From Leptospiraceae bacterium (GTDB lineage: Bacteria; Spirochaetota; Leptospiria; Leptospirales; Leptospiraceae), in the NCBI GenBank assembly GCA_027485405.1, contig JAIXRB010000202.1:1-21870 (forward strand): DNA of 21,870 nucleotides. The letters are read 5' to 3'. The translations under genes were made by a program, and so were the position numbers. Positions 8,855-16,267 of the stretch are shown here, piece by piece (position 1 is the stretch's first letter; every line of letters starts with the position of its first letter). Below the pieces are notes generated by a model. That model was not told the DNA's origin, searched no databases, and saw only the letters and a list, made by a program, of their open reading frames with translations.

Positions 8855-9190
8855 TTATTTAAAAGCGGCTGTCGCCTCATCTTCGCTATCAAATATCTCG
8901 AAGAATGAGGTAAGCTTTGTGAGCTCAAAAACTTTACGAACTGATCCAGCAACATTGATGATTTTCAAACCACCCTGATACTTTTTTAAGTTAGATAAAC
9001 TCGAAATCAAAGCACCAATACCGGAGGAGTCTATGTAAGAGACTTTCTCGAGGTTAATTACGATGCAATACTTTGTTTCCTCGATCAGTTTGGCGATAAC
9101 GTCCTTGATTTCGGGTGCGTTGTAAAGGTCGATTTCCCCGTTAATATCTAGGATCACGATTTTATCTTTTTCCCTGCGATTGATTTCCAT
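8855..9190 (-). CDS. STAS-domain anti-sigma factor antagonist
   Basis: This 111-residue protein is a single STAS domain of the SpoIIAA/RsbV type. Such proteins bind an anti-sigma-factor kinase and release its sigma factor; a serine phosphorylation turns this off. The conserved phosphorylation site is seen as YIDSSGIGAL, with S56 as the likely phospho-acceptor. The fold pattern is also clear: VILDINGEIDLYNAPEI at the N-terminus and LKIINVAGSVRKVFELT toward the C-terminus. No partner kinase, phosphatase or sigma factor gene is nearby, so the partner-switching pathway cannot be identified. A ribosome site (GAGGAG) lies about 12 bases before the ATG, farther than usual, inside a small hairpin. 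The gene sits between tgt and the LysM lipoprotein gene and may have its own promoter. Confidence 0.93.
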   Translation of the reverse strand: MEINRREKDKIVILDINGEIDLYNAPEIKDVIAKLIEETKYCIVINLEKVSYIDSSGIGALISSLSNLKKYQGGLKIINVAGSVRKVFELTKLTSFFEIFDSEDEATAAFK

Positions 9191-9196
9191 GTGGTC

Positions 9197-9210
9197 TAGA
9201 GACTCCTCTA
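9197..9210 (-). promoter_or_regulatory. Small hairpin over the STAS ribosome-binding site
   Basis: TAGAG and CTCTA form a 5-bp stem with a 4-base loop just before the STAS start codon. The only purine-rich ribosome-site candidate (GAGGAG on the minus strand) lies partly in the stem and partly in the loop, so folding could limit translation. The stem is short; this is an inference. Confidence 0.35.
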
Positions 9211-9214
9211 TGAA

Positions 9215-9231
9215 TCTACGGTGTCCGTAGA
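9215..9231 (-). promoter_or_regulatory. Perfect 7-bp stem-loop in the STAS leader
   Basis: TCTACGG-ACA-CCGTAGA on the minus strand is a perfect inverted repeat with a 3-base loop, 25 bases upstream of the STAS ATG. It would lie at or near the 5' end of a transcript starting from the -10-like TATAGT at 9241-9246. It may be an mRNA-stabilising stem or a protein-binding dyad. No T run follows. Confidence 0.45.
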
Positions 9232-9240
9232 AATGACGGT

Positions 9241-9272
9241 ACTATAGCACGTGGAAAATTAAAGTACGTCAA
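9241..9272 (-). promoter_or_regulatory. Candidate promoter for the STAS gene
   Basis: On the minus strand TTGACG (9267-9272) is followed after 20 bases by TATAGT (9241-9246). The hexamers are close to the sigma-70 consensus, but the spacer is longer than the usual 16-18. It would give the STAS and lipoprotein genes a promoter independent of tgt. Confidence 0.3.
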
Positions 9273-9282
9273 TCGATTATTT

Positions 9283-10398
9283 TCAAACTCCGTATAAAAT
9301 TTTCCATTCTTGGTAAAATTCATTGAATCGGTTTTCCTGAATAGATTTTCTAATTTCTCCCATAAATTCCTTCATAAAGTGCAGATTGTGGTAGGTTGAG
9401 AGAGAAAAAGCAGTTAATTCCTTGACATTGTGCAAATGACGGATGTAGCCCAAAGAATAGGTTTTGCAGACTTTGCAGGAACAATCTGGATCTATAGGAC
9501 CTTCTTTGTGCTTGTTTGCTTCGTTTCGAAGGTTGATTTTTCCTTTTTTAGTGAAGACCTGCCCGTTTCTGGCATTTCTTGTGGGCTAAACACAGTCGAA
9601 CAGGTCAATCCCATGTTTCACTCCGTCCAAAATGTCGGAAACTGTCCCAACCCCCATTAAATAGTGCGGCCGGTTTGGGTCGAGATTGGGGGCAAGACCC
9701 TCCAATACTCTCCGAAATTCCTCCCTTGGCTCACCAACCGAAAGTCCTCCGATAGCAATTCCTGGGTAAGGAAGGTTTTGGAGACTTTCTAAATTTGATT
9801 TTCGTAAATCCAAGTTGGTTCCGCCTTGGTTGATGCAAAACAAATGTTCTTTCCCCGGCTCTTCTGAGTAGTAATTCCAAGATTCCAAAGCCCAACGAAG
9901 AGTAGTCTCGGATCCTTTTTGTAGGCGTGCTAAATCACTACCAAAAGGAGCACAATCATCTAACACCATCATTATGTCTGAGCCAATTGTTCTCTGGATA
10001 TCAATGACTTTTTTGGGAGTGAATGTATGCCGAGACCCATCAATATGCGATTGAAAACGAACTCCGTTTTCCTCGAGTTTAAAAAGACTGGATAGACTAA
10101 AAACTTGAAATCCACCTGAATCTGTTAGCAGGGCTTTGTTGTAGCTCATAAAGTTCTTTAATCCTGAAAAGGATTCTAAAACTTTTAAACCAGGTTTCAG
10201 ATACAAGTGGTAGGTGTTGGCGAGAATCAGATTGTAGTCGAGCGTTAGTATGTCTTCGCTGGAAAGCGATTTGATAGAGCCCCTAGTTCCCACTGGCATA
10301 AACATTGGGGTTTGCACCAGCTCTCCATTTAATTCTAAATTGCCTGCCCTAGCATGACTGTTCTGGTCTTGCTTTTGGACGGTGAATTGAAGACTCAC
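9283..10398 (-). pseudogene. tgt: tRNA-guanine transglycosylase interrupted by an in-frame TAG
   Basis: Tgt exchanges guanine for preQ1 at position 34 of GUN-anticodon tRNAs, in the queuosine pathway. The first 270 codons carry family motifs: FMPVGTRGSIKSL, NTYHLYLKPG, the catalytic-pocket DSGGFQVFSL, GGLSVGEP, YLMGVG and the nucleophile Asp in DLFDCV (D268). Codon 271, where the family has Met or Leu before PTRNARNG, is TAG (9586-9588). The same frame then stays open for 100 codons to a TGA at 9283-9285. This part holds PTRNARNG and CSCKVC, with a His 26 residues after the last Cys, the exact spacing of the Tgt zinc site. Read through, the product is 371 residues, close to E. coli Tgt (375). 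Either the product is truncated without its zinc domain, or the codon is read through or is a sequence error. The start is probably GTG at 10398, which overlaps the fur stop (GTGA); a TTG at 10425 is possible. Confidence 0.85.
9586..9588 (-). other. In-frame amber codon inside tgt
   Basis: The plus strand reads cta here, which is TAG in the tgt frame, directly after the GTT (Val) of FDCV and before the CCC (Pro) of PTRNARNG. One base change from TTG (Leu) would create it; from ATG two changes are needed. The base after the stop is C. Confidence 0.9.
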
Positions 10399-10868
10399 TT
10401 TTTGTTTGCGGGGTTGAATTCGCAAACAGAGATATTATTGCAACTTCCGTAAATGTTTAAACTATGCCCTGTAATCTGGAAACCTTTTGATTCAGCCGCT
10501 TGTTTTTGCAAATCTTCTATGTTTTTGTCCATAAACTCAACAATGCGTCCACATTGAACACAAATGATATGATCATGGTGTTCATGCCCAATGATATGTT
10601 CGTAGTATTTGTAATCTTTTCCAAAATCATGCTCTTGGAGTAACCCCGCCTCGACCATAATGGAAATAATTCGATAGATGGTGGCTTTGGAAATCAAGTC
10701 TCTCTGGTCTTTGAATTCGTCCAAAAGCCCTTCAGCAGTAAAATGGCTATGCGTAGAAAATATTTTTTGAGCCACGAGCATTCGTTGGCTAGTGATCTTT
10801 AGATTTTTTTCCTTAAGGTAAGCTTCGAACGCTTCCATTTCACTTTTCGTATCATCAGGAGGAATCAT
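10395..10868 (-). CDS. Fur-family metalloregulator (ferric uptake or peroxide type)
   Basis: This 157-residue repressor has an N-terminal winged helix (recognition region ISKATIYRIISIMVEAGLL, 59-77) and a C-terminal metal and dimer domain. HEHHDHIICVQCGRIVEF (95-112) gives the regulatory His cluster and the first structural zinc pair, C103/C106. The second pair, C143 and C149, is spaced C-x5-C, one residue longer than in E. coli Fur. E111 in IVEF is the residue usual in Fur; PerR has Asp there, so iron sensing is slightly favoured, but subtype cannot be settled by eye. Leptospira carries several Fur/PerR paralogues. The gene starts 15 bases after the lptE-like gene and its stop overlaps the tgt GTG, so it is embedded in an operon rather than beside an iron-transport gene. 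No clear ribosome site precedes the ATG. Confidence 0.93.
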   Translation of the reverse strand: MIPPDDTKSEMEAFEAYLKEKNLKITSQRMLVAQKIFSTHSHFTAEGLLDEFKDQRDLISKATIYRIISIMVEAGLLQEHDFGKDYKYYEHIIGHEHHDHIICVQCGRIVEFMDKNIEDLQKQAAESKGFQITGHSLNIYGSCNNISVCEFNPANKK

Positions 10869-10883
10869 ATTATTGATTGGACT

Positions 10884-11438
10884 TCATTCGACTTTTTGGG
10901 AAAGAGAAAAATACCAAGCCCGTTCCGTTTCTTCTGCGATACGAATTGCCATCACCCGCAATAATCTGTTCTGAGCCTCAATTTCGGTTTCCTGGTATCC
11001 AAGTTGATTGGAATAGTAGGCTCGCCCCGGGATCTCATTTCTTTCCAAGGGGATTTTATCTCCTTTGTCCGAGTGCACCAATTCCATTTTGCAAACCATA
11101 AAGATTTCGGAAGAAAGTTGTTGGTCAGCTAAATCCAACATATTTCCCACCTGTTGGTAGTGAATAATGTCAGAATAAATGCGGTAGGTTGCTTTCATTT
11201 TGTCCCTGGTTGTGATGAACCTGCCCCTTCGGTCAAACTCTTCCATTAGGATTTGAGTGAGCCGAGTATGTACTCCTGTGGCGTAAGTGTTGTTCCTAAC
11301 ATTCTGAATGTATAGGGTTCTCTTATTGTCTGGAATAGGAACACCATCGATTTTTGGAGGTCTTCCAGGCTCTCTTTGCAAGAAAGCACAAGAAAAAAGC
11401 AAAAGAAGAGGTAAAATAGCAATCCAGTGCCGACGCAT
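10884..11438 (-). CDS. LptE-like LPS-assembly lipoprotein
   Basis: This 184-residue lipoprotein has a short signal (MRRHWIAILPLLLLFSC) with lipobox LFSC, lipidated at C17. The mature sequence resembles LptE: after a proline-rich linker comes RTLYIQNVRNNTYATG, then an amphipathic stretch HTRLTQILMEEFDRRGRF and ATYRIYSDIIHYQQ. This is the usual pattern in which a beta strand (IxNxxNxTY) is followed by a helix and a strand. LptE plugs the LptD outer-membrane translocon that inserts lipopolysaccharide, which fits an LPS-bearing spirochete. It is the first gene of the minus-strand unit lptE-fur-tgt, divergent from the M23 peptidase gene. A weak GGGG precedes the ATG. The family call is from pattern; it could be another small outer-membrane lipoprotein. 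Confidence 0.72.
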   Translation of the reverse strand: MRRHWIAILPLLLLFSCAFLQREPGRPPKIDGVPIPDNKRTLYIQNVRNNTYATGVHTRLTQILMEEFDRRGRFITTRDKMKATYRIYSDIIHYQQVGNMLDLADQQLSSEIFMVCKMELVHSDKGDKIPLERNEIPGRAYYSNQLGYQETEIEAQNRLLRVMAIRIAEETERAWYFSLSQKVE

Positions 11439-11527
11439 GCCCCAGCTTTTTTCGGAAAACCTATTGAGTCAAGGGAATCGATTGACCAGAGCTAAGAAAT
11501 CCTGAAGGCTAGAAAAGGAGATCTGGT
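11439..11527. promoter_or_regulatory. Divergent promoter region between lptE-like and M23 peptidase genes
   Basis: This 89-base gap must hold the promoters of both divergent units. The only clear element is the ribosome site AAAAGGAG at 11513-11520, 7 bases before the TTG start of the peptidase. I found no convincing paired -35/-10 hexamers. Confidence 0.5.
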
Positions 11528-13336
11528 TTGAATCCTTTATTCCAAAGTGCTGTCCTGGTTTCTTTTTTTCTATTAGGTGGATCTCTCTATCCAGAATCAA
11601 TTCCACCTGGCAAAGAAAAAGAGGTCGGATTTCCTCTTCCGTATCCCTCTCCCGTCACCGGAACCTTTGCAGAAATCAGAAACCACAATCTCCATTTGGG
11701 ATCAGACTTTAAATCGTATGGGCTAAATGGACATTCCGTTTTAGCTACGTTTGATGGTTATGTGGATGAAATCAGTTACTCTCAAACAGGATATGGTTTA
11801 TCCTTTCATTTGTATTCACCCGAACTGAGATTAAAATCAAAGTATGCCCACTTGCATTCTTTCCAAGGCAACCTCAAAGACTTTGAAGAACTAAGGAAGG
11901 CACTCTTTTTGTTAGGAGAGAAAGATGGATTTCAATTGAAGCTCCCTCCCAACCTTTTCTCAATCAAAAGAGGAACACCTTTGGCTAAGACGGGGGAGAC
12001 TGGCTCTGGAATCTCTCATTTACATTTAGAGTTCCGCACTGATAAAGGGACAGTGAACCCGCTTTCTTTTCCAGAATACCAACAAAAGGACGAATTCCCG
12101 CCGACGATCCAGTCGCTGTATCTTGAATCAGAAGATTCAAAGCAGTCCATTTTACTGAAGGCGAATGAATTTAAAAAAAATGAATATCGATTGACTGATG
12201 AATTAGGCGAAGAGGTAAAATTGATTCCTTTGTCTGGCAAAGTCCGGGTTCGAATTTCTGGATACGATCGAATTCGTTCCCGAAATAAAAATAATGTATA
12301 TGGAATGAATTTAAAAATCAATGGCAATATCGTCTTCACTCGAACTTTTGATTTTCTAAATTACGAAGATGGAGTCAAAAAACACCAGTACTACGACTTA
12401 AATCGATCTTCTCTTTCACCTCCCATGTATTTCTATCATTTGTATGAAAGACCCAAGGATTTTTCGGGGGAAGGCGTATCTTTTGACCTAGGGAGTTTTG
12501 AAGAAGGGAGTGTGATCGAACTAGAAGCGAGCCTTTTCGATGCGGCAAAGAATAAAAGTAGCGTATCCATTCTCATAAAAAAAGAAACCGAAGATAATAA
12601 ATCCCAATCTATACCTCCGCAAAAATCTGCTTTGAAGGAAGTGAAGTCTGAAGACCAAGTAGTGCGCATCAACTTTAGCAAAGCAACTGTTTCTGGAACT
12701 GGTAAACTTTTAGTATCAGCCTTCCCGAAAGAAAGCAACTTTCCATTTTCTTTTCCAAAAGGAATCGTTCCACGTAGCAAGGTCTACAAACTAGAAACTC
12801 AAAATTTATCTTGGAAAGGTGAAGCGGAAGGAGAAATCCTTCAGCCCACTTCTGCAAAGGATGTACTTTTCTTTTGGGACGGGAGCGCAAAAAAATACCA
12901 ATGGATTCAATCTAAGAAAAAGGCAAATGGGTTTAGCTTTTCCTTATCTAAGGTAGGATATTTGTTTATAGCAGAAGACGAGGCTCCTCCCAGTGTGTTT
13001 CCGATGACGACCCTGGCTCGTAACATTGAACTTCCAGATGTAATCGACCCTTGTTTTGAGATTAGATACTATGCTCTTGCGGACACTGGTGTAGGATTTA
13101 AGACAACCGTTGACCTACTCCTAGATGGACAGACTTATCCTTACGAATACGATCCAGATCGAAAAGCAGTTCGAGTTGTGATACCAAAAGCACTCGCCGA
13201 GAAACAAAAGTTTTTACTCGCCGAGGTAAAAGGTTTTGATTTAGCTGGGAACAGCTCCCCAACCTTCTATGATCTTATTTCCACAGAAGGTTGGCGAAAA
13301 GAAACTAATTACGCTTCTTGTCCTGCCAAAGAGTAG
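11528..13336 (+). CDS. Secreted M23-family metallopeptidase with large C-terminal region
   Basis: This 602-residue exported protein is a LytM-type zinc peptidase that probably cuts peptidoglycan cross-links. It has an N-terminal signal segment (QSAVLVSFFLLGGSLY). The peptidase domain runs from about 35 to 185 with all metal and catalytic residues: H56 and D60 in HLGSD, H108 in YAHL, and H164 and H166 in HLHLEF. About 50 residues are inserted between YAHL and the final motif, longer than in LytM. The 400-residue remainder is beta-rich with Ig-like features (FEIRYYALADTGVGFKTTVD, EVKGFDLAGNSS) and may bind partners or the wall. The TTG start is supported by AAAAGGAG 7 bases upstream. The 3' end overlaps greA by 28 bases, tail to tail. 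No partner FtsEX-like genes are nearby. Confidence 0.92.
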   Translation: MNPLFQSAVLVSFFLLGGSLYPESIPPGKEKEVGFPLPYPSPVTGTFAEIRNHNLHLGSDFKSYGLNGHSVLATFDGYVDEISYSQTGYGLSFHLYSPELRLKSKYAHLHSFQGNLKDFEELRKALFLLGEKDGFQLKLPPNLFSIKRGTPLAKTGETGSGISHLHLEFRTDKGTVNPLSFPEYQQKDEFPPTIQSLYLESEDSKQSILLKANEFKKNEYRLTDELGEEVKLIPLSGKVRVRISGYDRIRSRNKNNVYGMNLKINGNIVFTRTFDFLNYEDGVKKHQYYDLNRSSLSPPMYFYHLYERPKDFSGEGVSFDLGSFEEGSVIELEASLFDAAKNKSSVSILIKKETEDNKSQSIPPQKSALKEVKSEDQVVRINFSKATVSGTGKLLVSAFPKESNFPFSFPKGIVPRSKVYKLETQNLSWKGEAEGEILQPTSAKDVLFFWDGSAKKYQWIQSKKKANGFSFSLSKVGYLFIAEDEAPPSVFPMTTLARNIELPDVIDPCFEIRYYALADTGVGFKTTVDLLLDGQTYPYEYDPDRKAVRVVIPKALAEKQKFLLAEVKGFDLAGNSSPTFYDLISTEGWRKETNYASCPAKE

Positions 13337-16077
13337 CGATTGATCTCTAATACTAAGTAGTGTGTTTCCGTTGAACCAAACAGTAACGTAGCTTCACTGT
13401 TGACACTCTTTCCTAAAAGAGATTTAGCAAGAGGAGATTGATACGAGATGATGTTTTTCTCTGTATCTGCATCCCATGCTCCTAAAATCGAATAGGTAAC
13501 CATTTCCCCAGTTTCTCTGTTTTTGAGTTTAACAGTAGTTCCTAGGTTAACTTTATCTGTTTTAACTTCAGATAGATCTAGAATACGAGCACTTTTCAAT
13601 TCCGCCTCAAGCCTTTTGATTGCGGCTTGGAGCTGAACTTGCTTTTCCATCGCCGCTTTGTATTCGGCGTTTTCTCGCAAGTCTCCTTTCTCTTGGGCTT
13701 CTCCGATATCTCTAGAGTTTTCAACCATTTCGACATTGACCAAATGCTCAAAGTCGAGTTTCTTTTGATTGAATGCTTGTCTAGTAACGAGTACTACATC
13801 TGGAGGCAAGTGTGCAAAAATATCGTCTTCAGCTTCTGCTTCTTCGCCTTTGAACTCATCCCATTCAATATTTGGATTGAGAGTATTGATCAAAGTATAG
13901 AGCTCTTCTTTTTCGAGTTCAGTGACATACGGAACTTCTCTAAATAAAGCATAAACTTTTCGGATGTACTCATCGTCAGCGGCTTGTAAGATTTCCTTTA
14001 AGAGTGCAGTTTCTTTTCCAAACAAAATGTCCATTGCTTGGTTTTTGAGTTTTGTACCCTTGTCTTCAATCTTAGCCAAAGGCTTTAAAATTCGGAACAC
14101 ACGAAGTACTAAGTCTTCTTGGGAAACGTGCATCCAATCATAGGTCCAAGCATGTGTTAAAATGCTTTTAGCAACCCAAAGAAACACTTCTGGGTGCTCC
14201 TTGCTTCGATTCATTACTGTTTCCAAGAAAAGGTTTAGTTCTGCGAATTTTCCGTCTTGGACAAGGTTTAAGAAGACATGTCGGTTTACTTTGACTGGCA
14301 CTTCAAACAAGAGACCGATCAAAATGTTTATGCTTTCTGGATGGTAGTTACGGATCAGATCCTTGAAACCTTTTTTGATATCTGTGTTTTCAAGCGATTT
14401 GGACATCTTCAAAGCTTCGTCTTTTGACAATGAGCGAATGATTGCCTGCAGGTCGGCTTCACGCATCTGATGAGCAATCTCTTCGTTGGGCCAAGCTCTC
14501 TTAGCTTCTTCCAAATAAAGGTATCCAATGATTTTTCGAAGAGAGTCTTTTGCGTTCTCTTCATCCATATAATGTGAAGTGAAAAACTCTCCCGCTTCTG
14601 CGGCTTCCTCTACGTCTCTTGTCGCTTCCATAGCGATTTCTAGTTTCTTGTTTGTGTCTGATACTGCTTGGAATTTTTGGATAAGGGTTTCGGAGTGGGT
14701 GATAGGCTTTTCGTGAAAGACGACCTCATCTTTCTTTTTAGGATTCATTCCAATATTGGGTTCTTTTTTGAGGATTGACTTAACTTTTGCCCACCACTTT
14801 GACCAGTCTTCAGTTTTTAGAAAAATTCCGATCAATTCGTTTTTCATTTCTTGGGTCGTCATTTTGTTGTCATACGACTTAAGAAGTTGAGTTATGAATT
14901 CAGACAAATTGTCTTGAAACATACTTTTTACTTCTTCCTTTGCCTCATAATAGCGAACCCAAATATGATCTTTCTTAAGAGGTTTGAGAGAAGTGATTGC
15001 CATTTGAATCGAGAGCTTGTGATTCTTTTTTTCTTCAAAGTCTACGAAAATAGAATCACCACTTGGAGCAATGGCAGTGATCTTTCCAACACCCCAGTTT
15101 CTGTGCATTACGTAATTGCCTGTATCAAAAACGATATTTCTCTCAAAGCTAGTGATACAAACCTTTACTGGCTTTCGGTTGTTTCCAAGCTCACTCATCT
15201 TCAAGAAATCATCTAACAAAGAGTGGTTAGCGTATTTTTGTTTGTAGGTGCGGATCAATTCATTTCGAGCTTTTTGAGATAATGGTTCATGCTCTAGAAT
15301 CTTTTTCAAGAAGTAGATGACCTTGTCCCAGTCTTCCATTTGCTTGTAAGGCTCAACTAATGGATATAAAAGTCCAACTAACCTAGCTTTTTCTCTTAAA
15401 CCGAGAAAAATTCTTTCCATCTTATCGAAGAAAATAGTGTCTTCGTAATTGTTTTGAATTAGGATAGGCCAGATTTCATCGATCTGTTGAAATTCTCTAT
15501 TTTTAGCGAAAGCTTCCGCGGCTTGTTTTAAATACGAAATCGCTTTGGGCTTGTCTTCTTCCATGATGGAAAGAGCGTATTTTTTTGCGATTTCAGGGTT
15601 TTTCTTATCGTGGCGTGTTAGTTTTTCTAAGACTACTTTTAACTCTTTGTTTTTCTTAAGTTTGTCCAAAGCTTCCGCTTTGAATCGAAGAGCTAGCCTT
15701 TGGTCGCCAAATCTCAAAATAGAATCGGTTATGTATTCGATGATGGTCCATTTTCCGTGAGACTTAAAAGCCTCGAGAATGGTTTTTACTAGATTGGAAT
15801 CTCCCACTGGATCTTGGTGGAAGGAAAAGATCATAAGAATGTATTTGGCTGAAATGGACTCAGGGTGTTCTTTGAGGTGCTCTTCTACTTTAGTTTTTGC
15901 TGGAATGATCTGATCTGTACCCCTGTAATGATCAATGATATCATCATAAATCTTAAACTTTGAAGCGGGGATGGAACTCGCATCGGCACGAACATAGATC
16001 TCTTCGTTAAAGAGTAGAGTTAGTTTATCGGTTTCGGTTGGTTTTGATTTTTCAGTTTCTGTAGTAGCTTCAGACAT
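13309..16077 (-). CDS. greA: Transcription elongation factor GreA with long N-terminal extension
   Basis: GreA makes backtracked RNA polymerase cleave its transcript and resume. Only the last ~155 of 922 residues are GreA. The coiled coil contains the catalytic tip GDLRENAEY (D799, E802 equal to E. coli D41, E44), and a C-terminal FKBP-like domain includes NLGTTVKLKNRETGEMVTYS and SPLAKSLLGK. The tip is intact, so cleavage stimulation is expected. Residues 1-760 are an alpha-helical, TPR-like extension broken by a beta segment (about 312-380) with GNYVMHRNWGVGKITAI, which resembles the RNA-polymerase-binding CarD/TRCF Tudor domain. Very long GreA proteins are annotated in Borrelia and Treponema, so this is a spirochete trait rather than a local fusion artefact. 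GGGAG lies 6 bases before the ATG. The 3' end overlaps the convergent M23 gene by 28 bases. Confidence 0.94.
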   Translation of the reverse strand: MSEATTETEKSKPTETDKLTLLFNEEIYVRADASSIPASKFKIYDDIIDHYRGTDQIIPAKTKVEEHLKEHPESISAKYILMIFSFHQDPVGDSNLVKTILEAFKSHGKWTIIEYITDSILRFGDQRLALRFKAEALDKLKKNKELKVVLEKLTRHDKKNPEIAKKYALSIMEEDKPKAISYLKQAAEAFAKNREFQQIDEIWPILIQNNYEDTIFFDKMERIFLGLREKARLVGLLYPLVEPYKQMEDWDKVIYFLKKILEHEPLSQKARNELIRTYKQKYANHSLLDDFLKMSELGNNRKPVKVCITSFERNIVFDTGNYVMHRNWGVGKITAIAPSGDSIFVDFEEKKNHKLSIQMAITSLKPLKKDHIWVRYYEAKEEVKSMFQDNLSEFITQLLKSYDNKMTTQEMKNELIGIFLKTEDWSKWWAKVKSILKKEPNIGMNPKKKDEVVFHEKPITHSETLIQKFQAVSDTNKKLEIAMEATRDVEEAAEAGEFFTSHYMDEENAKDSLRKIIGYLYLEEAKRAWPNEEIAHQMREADLQAIIRSLSKDEALKMSKSLENTDIKKGFKDLIRNYHPESINILIGLLFEVPVKVNRHVFLNLVQDGKFAELNLFLETVMNRSKEHPEVFLWVAKSILTHAWTYDWMHVSQEDLVLRVFRILKPLAKIEDKGTKLKNQAMDILFGKETALLKEILQAADDEYIRKVYALFREVPYVTELEKEELYTLINTLNPNIEWDEFKGEEAEAEDDIFAHLPPDVVLVTRQAFNQKKLDFEHLVNVEMVENSRDIGEAQEKGDLRENAEYKAAMEKQVQLQAAIKRLEAELKSARILDLSEVKTDKVNLGTTVKLKNRETGEMVTYSILGAWDADTEKNIISYQSPLAKSLLGKSVNSEATLLFGSTETHYLVLEINRYSLAGQEA

Positions 16078-16204
16078 GGTGGTCTCCCTTTTTCCAATTT
16101 CGCTTAAGGGTGGTGTTTTTCTCTAAGGATAGGCGAGGCAACAAGAACCGCGAAGAAAACAATCCTCTAGTTAGAATTCCATTGCCCCTTCCCTTGTAAA
16201 CAAT
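16078..16204 (-). promoter_or_regulatory. Upstream region of greA
   Basis: This stretch between the flaA1 terminator and greA must contain the greA promoter. The ribosome site GGGAG is clear. I could not identify a convincing promoter pair, and no small ORF or RNA gene is apparent. Confidence 0.45.
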
Positions 16205-16243
16205 AAAAAAACCCAGCCTTTGCCGAAGCTTGAGCTGGGTTTT
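16205..16243 (-). terminator. Rho-independent terminator after flaA1
   Basis: On the minus strand AAAACCCAGC and GCTGGGTTTT form a 10-bp stem around a 16-base loop, with the T tract continuing after the second arm (six to seven T in all beyond GCTGGG). It begins 24 bases past the flaA1 stop and is the best terminator in the window, closing the cNMP-PUR-flaA2-flaA1 unit. Confidence 0.85.
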
Positions 16244-16267
16244 GGGTGCGTTTCGGCTGTTTTTAGC

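Noticed and set aside
9586..9588. TAG as a genetically encoded pyrrolysine codon
   Set aside because: Pyrrolysine is not known in Leptospira, no pylT or pylS is seen here, and the family has Met or Leu at this position. Mutation, error or ordinary read-through is simpler.
10399..10425. TTG at 10425 as the tgt start
   Set aside because: It has no ribosome site and adds nine basic residues before the region that aligns with other Tgt N-termini. GTG at 10398 overlaps the fur stop and gives a normal N-terminus, though TTG is not excluded.
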